Position numbers and translations under genes: made by a program
Shown here: positions 1 through 8,067 of the stretch, piece after piece
Numbering within the stretch: position 1 is the first letter of the stretch
Layout: the number at the start of each line of letters is the position of its first letter
Virus record (IMG/VR): IMGVR_UViG_3300032118_003132
Coordinates: 1-64,000 of that record
Length of the DNA stretch: 64,000 nucleotides
DNA from: a virus
Direction: 5' to 3' (one strand)
Notes under the pieces: generated by a model
Seen by the model: the letters and a program-made list of their open reading frames with translations, nothing else
Database searches by the model: none
What the model was told of the DNA's origin: nothing

Positions 1-663
1 TATGGCGTTCGTTTTGGATGTCTCAAACTGGGACAAGGGCGCCTGGCGAAAGACCCTATGTTTGATATACATTTGCAGAATTTTGAAAGACTAAAAGTGC
101 CGTGGGATTTATATTGGTTTTGTGACTATCGTTATTCCGGAGCCGATAATGTTAAGAATCTAATCGCAAAAGCGGCCGGCAATTATGGCCGTAAACATCC
201 CGTTTGTGACTTGGAGTTCTATGATGGTTTTGGCCCGAGACCTGACGGATTGCATATGCGCCGGTTTGCATTGGATTTCTTCCAGGAATTAAAGGCCCAA
301 ACAGCCCTGCTTTGCATGTTCTATACCAATCGGGATATGATCAACCAGATTTTGGTAGGAACGAACCATAATGGTAATGCACTGCCAATTAGCCCTGAGG
401 ATAGAGCAAAGTTCCTACGGCATGATCTGTGGCTAGCAACTCACAGCATGTTTGGCAACCCTAACCCATGGCCTAAATACAAACTGAACCAATATGAATT
501 GGATTTAACTGTTGGATGGTCTAACAGTACTGTTGATTTAAATGATTTCAATGGAACTGAAGAAGAATTCGCTGTGTGGTCAAGTACAATCCCAGTTCCT
601 CCAATTCCCAAACCATTGACTCTAGAAGAGCGAGTATCAGCTTTGGAAAAACGCTGCTTATAA
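1..663 (+). CDS. Endolysin, glycoside hydrolase family 25 (5' end cut by window)
   Basis: The reading frame is open from base 1, so the N-terminus lies outside the window. The visible part fits a GH25 (Chalaropsis-type) lysozyme that cuts the glycan strand of peptidoglycan to release progeny. A D-x-E pair sits in CDLEFYDG, the strand that holds acidic catalytic residues in this family, and LYWFCDYR resembles the conserved G-Y-Y strand just after the first helix. The C-terminus (IPKPLTLEERVSALEKRCL) looks like a proline linker plus short coiled coil, not a full wall-binding domain. An ATG at 58 exists, but the preceding in-frame residues still look like GH25, so I do not take it as the start. 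Placement just before the terminase genes is common for lysis genes at the end of a late operon. Family call fairly sure. Confidence 0.75.
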   Translation, partial: YGVRFGCLKLGQGRLAKDPMFDIHLQNFERLKVPWDLYWFCDYRYSGADNVKNLIAKAAGNYGRKHPVCDLEFYDGFGPRPDGLHMRRFALDFFQELKAQTALLCMFYTNRDMINQILVGTNHNGNALPISPEDRAKFLRHDLWLATHSMFGNPNPWPKYKLNQYELDLTVGWSNSTVDLNDFNGTEEEFAVWSSTIPVPPIPKPLTLEERVSALEKRCL

Positions 664-708
664 AGTAGGTTGAATTTTTGAATTAATAAAAGTAGGAGGT
701 AATATGGT

Positions 709-1008
709 ATGACAAAACTTATTGGCACACTTGGAAATAAGAATATAGAGACTATCTTGCTAAAGGCAGGAAATATGCCTGGTCTGGCCAAACATCTAGC
801 GAAAAAACTAGGAGGTGATCCACACTTCTTTACAAAATGTATGGAAGATGAGACCATTGCTGGTTATGATGAGGATCAGAAGTCTGGTATATGCGCAAAG
901 GCTCATAAGATAGTAACAGGCATATGGCCAGGAGAGCATGGTGGCGAGAATCCCAATGGTCCTGAAAAGAAGCAGATAAGATGGAAGCTTGTACCAAAGA
1001 AGAAATAA
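709..1008 (+). CDS. Small conserved phage-type protein, unknown function
   Basis: 99 residues behind a strong ribosome-binding site (AGGAGGT at 694-700). A competing ATG at 704 gives only two codons, so 709 is the start. Residues around FFTKCMEDETIAGYDEDQKSGICAKAHKIVTGIWPGEHG hold two cysteines spaced like the short C...C segment often seen next to prohead-protease or portal proteins in other phages. The C-terminus is lysine-rich. I do not recognise a named family. The gene lies between the endolysin and the terminase-like gene and is probably co-transcribed with them. Confidence 0.7.
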   Translation: MTKLIGTLGNKNIETILLKAGNMPGLAKHLAKKLGGDPHFFTKCMEDETIAGYDEDQKSGICAKAHKIVTGIWPGEHGGENPNGPEKKQIRWKLVPKKK

Positions 1009-1009
1009 C

Positions 1010-1024
1010 ACAAGTTTAGTTATT
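1010..1024 (+). promoter_or_regulatory. Recurrent ACAAGTTTAGT element, copy 1
   Basis: ACAAGTTTAGT followed by TATTG, just after the stop at 1008 and 25 nt before the GTG start at 1036. It is one of eight intergenic copies of the same motif and is a candidate phage promoter element. Confidence 0.5.
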
Positions 1025-1035
1025 GAGGAGTTATT

Positions 1036-1713
1036 GTGCTACAACTCTCTGAGGTTAAAATTGTCCGAAAGGAAAAAGGCACTGTTGGGGGTAATACTTT
1101 CCACGTAATTTTGCCTGGAAAGATTAAGAGCCAGCCTATCTGTCTGCGTCAGATCCATAAAGTGCCAGGATATTATTGTACACGAACTGCGGGTATGGGA
1201 ACTGACCATGTAGGTTCAGGAGCCTGTAGAAAGCATGGAGGGTGCAATAATATCACAGCTGCCACAAAAATAACCACTGGCAGGAATGCTGTATCTACCA
1301 GAAACCGATTAGCTGCCGATGTAGATATTTATCTGAATATGGATAGAGATAAACTCCTGGATTTGACCAGTGAGTTTGCATTGCTTAGAGCGGTGCTGGA
1401 TGAGTATATGGCACAGTTTCCCACTCCACAGGAAGACCATTATTATCCTGCAATAGATAGGTTACAGTCTGTGATAGGTACACTGGGTACTCTGGTAGAC
1501 AAAATGAGTAAAATCTCTAATCGCAGTGTTTTGACTACAGCGCAAGTCCTTTACCTAAGAGCTACAATAGTAGATATCTTTATGCGATACATAGATGACC
1601 CATCTATGAGAGAACGTGCAGTAAAGGAGCTCGCTATCAGAATAGGGGGAGATATTTCTGTAGAATTAATGCCATCAGAGATATCCAGATCAGGAGCGAT
1701 AATAGATGCCTAG
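1036..1713 (+). CDS. Terminase small subunit-like protein
   Basis: 225 residues, GTG start 5 nt after GAGGAG. The N-terminal part has the pattern C-x-R-x-A-G-x-G-T-D-H-x-G-x-G-x-C-x-x-H-G-G (residues ~47-69), a Cys/His knuckle I associate with terminase small subunits of actinobacterial and environmental siphoviruses. The rest is predicted helical and fits the oligomerising DNA-recognition part of such proteins. Role by family: recognises the packaging site and loads the large subunit. The large terminase lies 3.6 kb downstream, with the multi-enzyme gene between them. Stop overlaps the next start by 8 nt. Alternative: another DNA-binding packaging accessory. Confidence 0.6.
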   Translation: MLQLSEVKIVRKEKGTVGGNTFHVILPGKIKSQPICLRQIHKVPGYYCTRTAGMGTDHVGSGACRKHGGCNNITAATKITTGRNAVSTRNRLAADVDIYLNMDRDKLLDLTSEFALLRAVLDEYMAQFPTPQEDHYYPAIDRLQSVIGTLGTLVDKMSKISNRSVLTTAQVLYLRATIVDIFMRYIDDPSMRERAVKELAIRIGGDISVELMPSEISRSGAIIDA

Positions 1714-4700
1714 AGTTGTGACTATTAAGCAGACTGATGTTAAAGTCCTAATGCCTTTAGTAGTCACTATGCTCAAGGGAGGTCCAGGTTCAGGATTTCA
1801 TGGTCATGCTGGTAGACCTGGTGAGGTAGGTGGGAGTCTTTCTGAGGGAGGAATGGCTCCCAATGATATCTATGAGTTTCAGAAAAAGATTAATATAGCA
1901 ACCTATGATAAGACATTACATATTCATAATGGGGATACTCTCTCTGATGTTATGATGAGTGCACCTTATGACACCCGGGAGGAGTTTGCCAAGAAGTTTG
2001 TTGATGAGCATCCTGTTCCTAGGGCCAATAAGAATGCTAAACAGTGGGATGCAGAGTATTTCCTATATGGTATTCGAGAGACACTCAGAGAATATGGTGG
2101 AAATCCGAGTGCTATTGATGGAAAAGATTTGGAGCGTCATACTGGTCTCAATGGGCGAGATCTGGACTTCTCATACAGCAGAAATATGAGAGAATGGATT
2201 AGTGCGGAGCATACTCATGGTTTATATCAGTTTAGAGTTAATAGTTCTAGAGGTTATAGATTTGATAGAGATAATGGAATAATCTCTGTTGCCGAGACAT
2301 TGAACAAGGCAATGCGAGAGTTTGGCTTCCGAAAGCCAGAGAAATTATATGATTATCTCATGACTTTGAATAAAGAGAGGAAACCAATAATTGTCACTAA
2401 AGATTCTCATTCCGATACTGCTATGATAGCATTTGACTGCACCAATGATAAACAATTATCAGATATTCAGTCTGAGATAAAAGGTGATTCTGTAAAAGAT
2501 TTGCATATTACGTTGTTATATTTAGGAGAGATAATAGGTAAAGAGGTAAGGCAGGAGATAAAAGAGGATATTATAGATACGCTGCGGAGTTTTTCCTCTA
2601 AACATGCTCCAATAACTGGGAAGTTCAATGGTTATGCCATATTTAATGAGCCAAATGATAACAATAAATTGCCAATAGTATTGTTATATGATAGTCCTGG
2701 TTTGCCAGGATTTAGGGAGGCACTCAATCAGTTATTTCCATTTTCAGAGAAAGATCATGGCTTTATGCCTCATATGACCTTGGCATATATATCAGATACG
2801 CAATCGGTAGACTCAGAGAAGATCAATAAGACATTTGATAAGATATGTCTATATTGGAGTGGTGAGAAGATAGAGTTTCCATTATCAGGGACACTGGCAT
2901 ATAAAAGTAAGAAACCTATTGTTATTCTCAAGGGAGGAGTTGGTAGCGGAAATTTCCAACATCATGGCAGACCTGGTAAAGTTGGAGGCTCAGCACCAAT
3001 AGGAACTGCTTGGCATAATTATAATGAGCCAGGTTATACTAAAGTTTATCATGGTGCTCCATTATCAGTACTTGATGATATATCAAAAGAGGGATTGAAA
3101 CGTAGTGGTATAGAATGGATGGGCAGAAAATCATCTATTTATTTCGTAAAGAATGAAGAATATGCAATATACTGGATGAGATATAAAATTGGCAGTTTGA
3201 TTGACTATATGCCAGTTAATAAGAAATATAAAACTTATTTTGCTATTGTGGAATTTGTAATTCCTGATGAATTAGATAAAGATGTTAAATTTGATAATTG
3301 GGCAGCAGAAGATTTTACTTGGACTCACTCTTTTAGAATAGAGAAAGATATTCCAGCGAGATATATCCAAAATATAAAATTATATAAAATTGTTACTGTT
3401 GGGTTAGGAACACAAAATCATTTTGTTGGGAATTATAGTAGAGAAGACATAATAAATATGCATGGAAATATTCTTGAAGAACTGAAATCTTCTGAAATTT
3501 GTTACACTGTAATAATGATTATTGGGGATAATGAGCCAATTGTTGTGAAAGCCAAAAATCCACCGACTGTAACAGCCTCCAGGAAGCTCCAGGTTGAGTT
3601 TGGAGAGGTTTTAGGTAGCAAGTTACCCATTGTGGTCAAGGGAGGTAAAGGGAGTGGATTTCATGGTCACTCAGGTAGACCTGGTGAGGTAGGAGGGAGC
3701 CAATCAGAAGGAAATGGCAAAGTTGTTTCGGATGGAACTGGAAATAAAACAGACCTTGGAACATTGGGAGTATCGGTTAATAGCAGTAGAGAAGAATTAG
3801 AGGTAGCAGGTTTTATAGCAGTTTACCGTGGAGGAGGAAAGAGAGGAATGACAGCTTTTCGCACCAATCCAGGATTGTTGGGCGATGAGGTTTATTTCTA
3901 TACTGATCCAATAGCTGCACGCTCCTATGCTACAAGAGGTGGTGGAATAGCTACAGCATATGTGCACCCATTCTATTCCGAATTTTCTAATGTACCGGGA
4001 CGTGAATATCAATTAGTAACCTCACATAGTTTAGGGGCAATAATAAGGAGAGGAGTAGTGTGGGAAGGCGATAACATTTCCGGAGATAAATGGCGACAGA
4101 TGAGTGATGATGCTCTAAATCAAATATGGGAAGGTTATAAGCATACTAAAAGCATAGTTATAACCAAAGGGGGAAAAGGATCAGGATTTCATGGACATCC
4201 TGGTGGGCATATTGAGGGAGGTAAACTGAAAAGAGGAGGCTCTAGATCAAATGGCGCAGCTTTTATTGGTGCTAAACCGATGAGTTATTATACTGACATT
4301 GTAAAAAAGGCTCCATGGCATACGCATGAGGCAATATATGGGAATCCTCCATGGAAGTCCAGAGATATAAGATCTGTTGTAGGAGAAAATGATCCCGATC
4401 TTGGCTTATTAATGGGAATAGAAAATGAAATACGAAATGTACCTAGAAATTATAAAATGTCATTTGAGGAATATCAAAAAGAAGTAGAAGATGAATTACG
4501 CAAACAGCTAGCAGATTGTGATGTCTATATGCGAATGACCCCAGAAAATCTTGAAGAGGCATTAAGAGAAGGAACTCTTGAAAATACCTTTACCTCTAAG
4601 AAAACTGGAGCAGAATATAGAGCAAATAAAATGTCATATAAGAAATATCTAGAAGAGAGAATAAATGGTGAGTCTACCACACTAGGAGTGCCAAAAGATA

Positions 4701-5107
4701 CATCTGGAGAGGATCGTCCTATTTATGGATATTGGTCTAAGACTGGTGGTATTAATAAACATATGGATACATGGCTGGACCAATATGGTAGTATAGCTAT
4801 ACAATTTAATAAATCTAAAATCGCTGATTCAGTAACATTCACCAATACTGATTCTTTAGATATGTTAGGTCGTGTGAGATCTTCAGATTGGAGAAATCCC
4901 AGTATAACATCAACGTGGGGATTGACTAATGGAACATATATGACTGACAAAATAAAAGAAGGTCCAGAAGGTGATACATTCTGGGAAGCACAGATATATA
5001 ACCATAGTGTTTCAAATATTCGGATGGTAACAAGTCGTAAGCCATTTTCTGCTTCTCTAATAAAGTTATTAGATGAGAAAGGGATACCATGGGAAATCGT
5101 GCAATAG
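1706..5107 (+). CDS. Multi-enzyme polyprotein: 2H phosphoesterase plus three ADP-ribosyltransferase-like modules joined by repeated Gly-rich linkers
   Basis: 1133 residues, ATG with AGGAG upstream at 1692. Four copies of a linker of the form KGGxGSGFHGHxGRPGxVGGS start near residues 23, 408, 644 and 820 (the last is degenerate), each preceded by a short hydrophobic strand (LPIVV, PIVIL, SIVIT). Between them: residues ~45-225 of unknown fold; ~226-400 a 2H phosphoesterase with both catalytic motifs, HITL (267-270) and HMTL (356-359); ~446-560 an ADP-ribosyltransferase-like module starting VYHGAPL with SIYFVKNEEYA; ~700-795 a second one starting AVYRGG with YFYTDPIAARSYA; ~940-1130 a third with RPIYGYW, SVTFTNTDSL and WEAQIYNHSVSNI, resembling DUF3626-type domains. 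The linker and two-histidine motifs are direct observations; the ART calls rest on motif memory. It may be a virion-carried effector, perhaps cut at the linkers. Confidence 0.7.
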   Translation: MPRVVTIKQTDVKVLMPLVVTMLKGGPGSGFHGHAGRPGEVGGSLSEGGMAPNDIYEFQKKINIATYDKTLHIHNGDTLSDVMMSAPYDTREEFAKKFVDEHPVPRANKNAKQWDAEYFLYGIRETLREYGGNPSAIDGKDLERHTGLNGRDLDFSYSRNMREWISAEHTHGLYQFRVNSSRGYRFDRDNGIISVAETLNKAMREFGFRKPEKLYDYLMTLNKERKPIIVTKDSHSDTAMIAFDCTNDKQLSDIQSEIKGDSVKDLHITLLYLGEIIGKEVRQEIKEDIIDTLRSFSSKHAPITGKFNGYAIFNEPNDNNKLPIVLLYDSPGLPGFREALNQLFPFSEKDHGFMPHMTLAYISDTQSVDSEKINKTFDKICLYWSGEKIEFPLSGTLAYKSKKPIVILKGGVGSGNFQHHGRPGKVGGSAPIGTAWHNYNEPGYTKVYHGAPLSVLDDISKEGLKRSGIEWMGRKSSIYFVKNEEYAIYWMRYKIGSLIDYMPVNKKYKTYFAIVEFVIPDELDKDVKFDNWAAEDFTWTHSFRIEKDIPARYIQNIKLYKIVTVGLGTQNHFVGNYSREDIINMHGNILEELKSSEICYTVIMIIGDNEPIVVKAKNPPTVTASRKLQVEFGEVLGSKLPIVVKGGKGSGFHGHSGRPGEVGGSQSEGNGKVVSDGTGNKTDLGTLGVSVNSSREELEVAGFIAVYRGGGKRGMTAFRTNPGLLGDEVYFYTDPIAARSYATRGGGIATAYVHPFYSEFSNVPGREYQLVTSHSLGAIIRRGVVWEGDNISGDKWRQMSDDALNQIWEGYKHTKSIVITKGGKGSGFHGHPGGHIEGGKLKRGGSRSNGAAFIGAKPMSYYTDIVKKAPWHTHEAIYGNPPWKSRDIRSVVGENDPDLGLLMGIENEIRNVPRNYKMSFEEYQKEVEDELRKQLADCDVYMRMTPENLEEALREGTLENTFTSKKTGAEYRANKMSYKKYLEERINGESTTLGVPKDTSGEDRPIYGYWSKTGGINKHMDTWLDQYGSIAIQFNKSKIADSVTFTNTDSLDMLGRVRSSDWRNPSITSTWGLTNGTYMTDKIKEGPEGDTFWEAQIYNHSVSNIRMVTSRKPFSASLIKLLDEKGIPWEIVQ

Positions 5108-5307
5108 CAAAGAATGAGAATTTCATTCTTTATGCAATAAATGATGAAAATGGATATGTAAAAGATATATCTAATGGGAAGATATATGAAACTCATACAA
5201 TTACATCCATTTTATCTAAAGGAATTTGGGAGTTATTGACAGACAAAAAACAGGCAAAACCAAAGTCTCTCAAAACCAGAGTAAACCTCTCTGATACCTC
5301 TAAATAG
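5089..5307 (+). CDS. Small hypothetical protein
   Basis: 72 residues overlapping the end of the polyprotein gene by 19 nt, with AGAAAGGGA before the ATG. Content is mixed alpha/beta (NENFILYAIND, NGKIYETHTITSIL) with a basic tail. No family recognised. It fills the space before the large terminase and is probably translated by coupling with the upstream stop. Confidence 0.55.
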   Translation: MGNRAIAKNENFILYAINDENGYVKDISNGKIYETHTITSILSKGIWELLTDKKQAKPKSLKTRVNLSDTSK

Positions 5308-5333
5308 ACATAATATCTGTTAAGGACAATAAG

Positions 5334-7328
5334 ATGGCAGGAGAATTATATACCATTCAGGATCTCGTCAGATCTATCTCGGTACATATCAACACGGATA
5401 GTAAGTTCAGACATTTCCAGAGAATGTATAGAAATGATCGGATAGCATTCATATATGATATCATGCCAGATCTAGGAAAGACTATCACGGATTATCAGAT
5501 AGAGATATTAGGATATTTCGACAGTGGAGCCAGCAGAGTAGCAGTAAGAAGTCCTCATGGGGCAGGCAAGACTACGTTAGCATCAGTTATGGTACATCAC
5601 TCTGTTCTCACAGCAGAGGAGGACTGTAAAGTCCCAACTACAGCATCTGCCTGGAGACAACTAGAGAAATATCTTTGGCCAGAGGTTAGAAAGAGTGCAC
5701 GATTGTTAGACTGGAATAAGATAGGCAGAGAGCCATATGATAATAGATCCGAGTTCTTAAAACTATCAATAAGACTTAGGGAAGGCACAATAGAGGCATT
5801 TGCATTATCCTCTGATGATCACCAGACCATTGAGGGGGCACATGCAACGAGGTTAGTCTATATATTCGATGAGGCTAAAGCAATACCAAGAGATACCTGG
5901 GATGCTGCTGAGGGAGCATTCGCTAATGCAAACATCTTGTTGCCAGCAGATGTTTCCCAGAGCATCCTTAATATAGATAATTACCCTGAGGATCTAATAG
6001 TACCAGAGATAATCGAGCCAAAACTAATAGAAACTAATTTGAGAATTCCAGGAATAGCAGCATATGAGGTAGGGAAAGAGAGAAAGAGTAATAAGATAAG
6101 TAGGATAGTAGATAATAAGAATGCTCCTAGTGTAAGAGAATTGGGTATGTTACAGGGAAATAGACTTAGTGTAGATAATGTTATTATTAATGTATTAGAT
6201 AAAGGAATAGAGAATTCACAATTAGGAGATAATGGTTCAACCAATTCGTCCAATAGAGGATTAGTGTCACCACCATCTGTGCCTGCCTCGCAACCCATAG
6301 ATCGACAGAACCAACAGAATTCCGCAGTGATGAGCGATTTTCCAGGAAAGTTTCTAACTCCTACTAAGCAAATTAGATGGTCTGATCATCGCTACACTAA
6401 AGCAGAGAAAGTCAAGACCAATCTAGCATATATGCAACAAGTAGTTACTTACGAAGCTATTGCGTTAGCTATTAGTACTCCAGGAAATCCCAGTGGACAG
6501 TTCTATGATATTATGTCTAAACATAAAGGATATGAGCATTGGAAGACTAAGCACATAACATTAGATGAGGCAATCAATGCACATAGGATTAGTCCATCAT
6601 GGGCAGAGCAGATGAGGAGACAGTGGGGAGAGTACTCATCTCAGTATCAGAATAGAGTATTAGGTAACTTCGCAGAAGAGAGTGAAGAGACTGTTATTCC
6701 TCTCACATGGATAGAGTTAGCTGTGGATAGATGGTATGTCTGGCACAAGTCTGGTCACAGAGAAGTGTCTGGAACTCGCACGCTTGGAGTAGATGTTGCT
6801 CGGCTTGGGACGGACAAAACGGTCATCGCCGCGAGGTCTGCGTCGGTCGTGGAAAATATCTACTCATTTGCAAAACTCCGAACCACCGAGACCTCTGGCA
6901 GAGTAAAAGCTCTGTGCTCCAATAGGAAAATCAAGATAGAGATGGATGGTGGTCTAGGTGCAGCTGTATATGATATGCTACGAGAGTTCGATGACATAAA
7001 GTCCAATCTCTGTCCTATCACTGTATCTGCCAAGACTGCTCACAGAGATAAGTCCGGACAATTAGGTTTTATCAATGTTAGGTCTGCTATGTGGTGGAAT
7101 ATGCGTGAGCTACTGGATCCAGAGAATGGTATTGACGTATGTCTGCCCGATGTAGACGAGCTAATAGGAGATCTAAGTGCTCCAAAGTGGGAGATGCTGA
7201 AAGACGCAGTTATAAAACTAGAATCGAAAAAAGAGATCATTGCAAGACTTGGAAGATCTACGGACTATGGAGATGCTGTCTGCTTAGCATTCTGGGATAC
7301 ATCTCGTGGAGGAGGAGTAGTGTTCTGA
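5334..7328 (+). CDS. terL: Terminase large subunit with a ~170-residue internal insertion
   Basis: 664 residues; ATP-driven DNA packaging motor and headful/site nuclease. ATPase: Walker A SPHGAGKTTLA (73-83), Walker B LVYIFDEA (174-181). RNase H-like nuclease: GVDVARLGTDKT (485-496), EMDGG (536-540) and STDYGDAV (642-649) supply the acidic residues. Between EGAFA (~196) and ALAISTPG (~377), where relatives usually have a loop of about 10-20 residues, this protein has about 170 extra residues rich in Asn, Ser, Pro and Ile/Glu. The insertion lacks intein-like Cys/Ser and His-Asn junctions. Start ATG has AAGGACA upstream. Function certain; role of the insertion unknown. Confidence 0.93.
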   Translation: MAGELYTIQDLVRSISVHINTDSKFRHFQRMYRNDRIAFIYDIMPDLGKTITDYQIEILGYFDSGASRVAVRSPHGAGKTTLASVMVHHSVLTAEEDCKVPTTASAWRQLEKYLWPEVRKSARLLDWNKIGREPYDNRSEFLKLSIRLREGTIEAFALSSDDHQTIEGAHATRLVYIFDEAKAIPRDTWDAAEGAFANANILLPADVSQSILNIDNYPEDLIVPEIIEPKLIETNLRIPGIAAYEVGKERKSNKISRIVDNKNAPSVRELGMLQGNRLSVDNVIINVLDKGIENSQLGDNGSTNSSNRGLVSPPSVPASQPIDRQNQQNSAVMSDFPGKFLTPTKQIRWSDHRYTKAEKVKTNLAYMQQVVTYEAIALAISTPGNPSGQFYDIMSKHKGYEHWKTKHITLDEAINAHRISPSWAEQMRRQWGEYSSQYQNRVLGNFAEESEETVIPLTWIELAVDRWYVWHKSGHREVSGTRTLGVDVARLGTDKTVIAARSASVVENIYSFAKLRTTETSGRVKALCSNRKIKIEMDGGLGAAVYDMLREFDDIKSNLCPITVSAKTAHRDKSGQLGFINVRSAMWWNMRELLDPENGIDVCLPDVDELIGDLSAPKWEMLKDAVIKLESKKEIIARLGRSTDYGDAVCLAFWDTSRGGGVVF

Positions 7329-7345
7329 ATAAGAATTGGGAGATC

Positions 7346-7426
7346 ATGATACGAATAGTTACCATAGTCATTATTGTATTAGTGTTACTATTCATATTTG
7401 TGACCAGATATTGTATTCCTCTATGA
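7346..7426 (+). CDS. Possible 26-residue membrane peptide
   Basis: ATG with TGGGAG upstream, coding one continuous hydrophobic segment (IVTIVIIVLVLLFIFV) with short charged ends, so a single membrane span. It fits exactly between the terminase and the next promoter-like motif. Too short to assign; coding status is plausible, not proven. Confidence 0.4.
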   Translation: MIRIVTIVIIVLVLLFIFVTRYCIPL

Positions 7427-7440
7427 CAAGTTTAGTATTG
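7426..7440 (+). promoter_or_regulatory. Recurrent ACAAGTTTAGTATTG element, copy 2
   Basis: ACAAGTTTAGTATTG followed by AGGAGA and an ATG at 7458 (31 nt from the CAAG). Identical core to the other intergenic copies. Confidence 0.55.
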
Positions 7441-7457
7441 CAGGAGAATGAAATATA

Positions 7458-7679
7458 ATGAATACTACACTAATTATCTTTTACATACTATTAGTCATTT
7501 TGTGGTTGACCTTGATACTCATGGCAATACTCAACCAACATCTGTCAAGATGGTTTTGTGACCATTTAGGTTGGCATCTTCCACCAATAAGTCAAGGATT
7601 TGATGGAGCCAGTCTCTATGGTACATGTCCCAGATGTAAGGAGAGAATTCTGCAAGATGGTCAAGGGAACTGGTTCTAG
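7458..7679 (+). CDS. Small membrane protein with C-terminal zinc-ribbon half
   Basis: 73 residues with AGGAGA upstream. An N-terminal hydrophobic helix (residues ~4-27) is followed by FCDHLGWHLPP and GTCPRCKERILQDGQGNWF. The C-terminal C-x-x-C with a D-G-Q-G-N-W-F ending is typical of small DUF1660-like phage proteins, with FCDHLGWH supplying possible further Cys/His ligands. It probably sits in the inner membrane with a zinc knuckle in the cytoplasm. First gene of the small-gene belt. Confidence 0.65.
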   Translation: MNTTLIIFYILLVILWLTLILMAILNQHLSRWFCDHLGWHLPPISQGFDGASLYGTCPRCKERILQDGQGNWF

Positions 7680-7803
7680 TATTCACAAAGAGTATGGAGA
7701 GATAATAATACGAGGATTCCTTGCTGGCATCACAATTGGTTCGATAATCACTATTATATGCCAGGCAACATTCTTGTTATTTTTGATATTATCATCTATA
7801 TAA
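7657..7803 (+). CDS. Small membrane protein
   Basis: 48 residues from the ATG at 7657, overlapping the previous gene by 23 nt. It has a polar N-terminus, then a hydrophobic stretch (GFLAGITIGSIITIICQ and ATFLLFLILSSI) that gives one long or two short membrane spans. The ribosome-binding site is weak. An in-frame ATG at 7600 would extend it deep into the upstream gene and is less likely. Confidence 0.45.
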   Translation: MVKGTGSSIHKEYGEIIIRGFLAGITIGSIITIICQATFLLFLILSSI

Positions 7804-7806
7804 AAG

Positions 7807-7820
7807 GCAAGTTTAGTATA
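7807..7820 (+). promoter_or_regulatory. Recurrent GCAAGTTTAGTATAAT element, copy 3
   Basis: This copy ends in a perfect TATAAT (7816-7821), which supports reading the motif as an extended -10 promoter element. It lies 27 nt before the GTG start at 7835. Confidence 0.55.
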
Positions 7821-7834
7821 ATAAGAGAGTTATC

Positions 7835-8065
7835 GTGAACAATAGTACATATGGCAGCAATGTATGTCACAGACTTTGTCCCAGATGTCTTAATCGTATT
7901 GATGAGCATCCAGCTTTGAGTCGTAGAGATAATGAGAGCGAGATATGTTCTCATTGTGGACGAGAGGAGGCTGTGGTAGATATGTTTAACTCTATACATG
8001 AAGAGATTCCACCAGACCAAAAGATAAAAGAAGAGCGGATGTATAAGTATCTAACACAAGTGTAA
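7835..8065 (+). CDS. Small zinc-ribbon protein
   Basis: 76 residues, GTG start after AGAGAG. CPRC (residues ~15-18) and CSHCG (~38-42) form a four-cysteine zinc ribbon; the segment ALSRRDNESEICSHCGREEA matches a small protein type common in actinobacterial and other environmental phages. Probably a nucleic-acid or protein-binding accessory. It ends with the codons for T-Q-V-stop (ACACAAGTGTAA), a diverged form of the recurrent motif. Confidence 0.7.
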   Translation: MNNSTYGSNVCHRLCPRCLNRIDEHPALSRRDNESEICSHCGREEAVVDMFNSIHEEIPPDQKIKEERMYKYLTQV

Positions 8066-8067
8066 CT

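Noticed and set aside
441-857. 138-codon frame on the minus strand across the endolysin end and next gene
   Set aside because: Antisense to two genes with good motifs or ribosome-binding sites; composition is hydrophobic and Ser/Phe-rich as expected from reading AT-rich coding DNA backwards.
4723-5196. 157-codon minus-strand frame under the polyprotein C-terminus
   Set aside because: Lies opposite the third ART-like module, whose motifs are convincing; no ribosome-binding site.
5919-6465. Intein in the large terminase
   Set aside because: No Cys/Ser/Thr at a clear junction, no block A or B, no His-Asn at the C-terminal border, no endonuclease motif.
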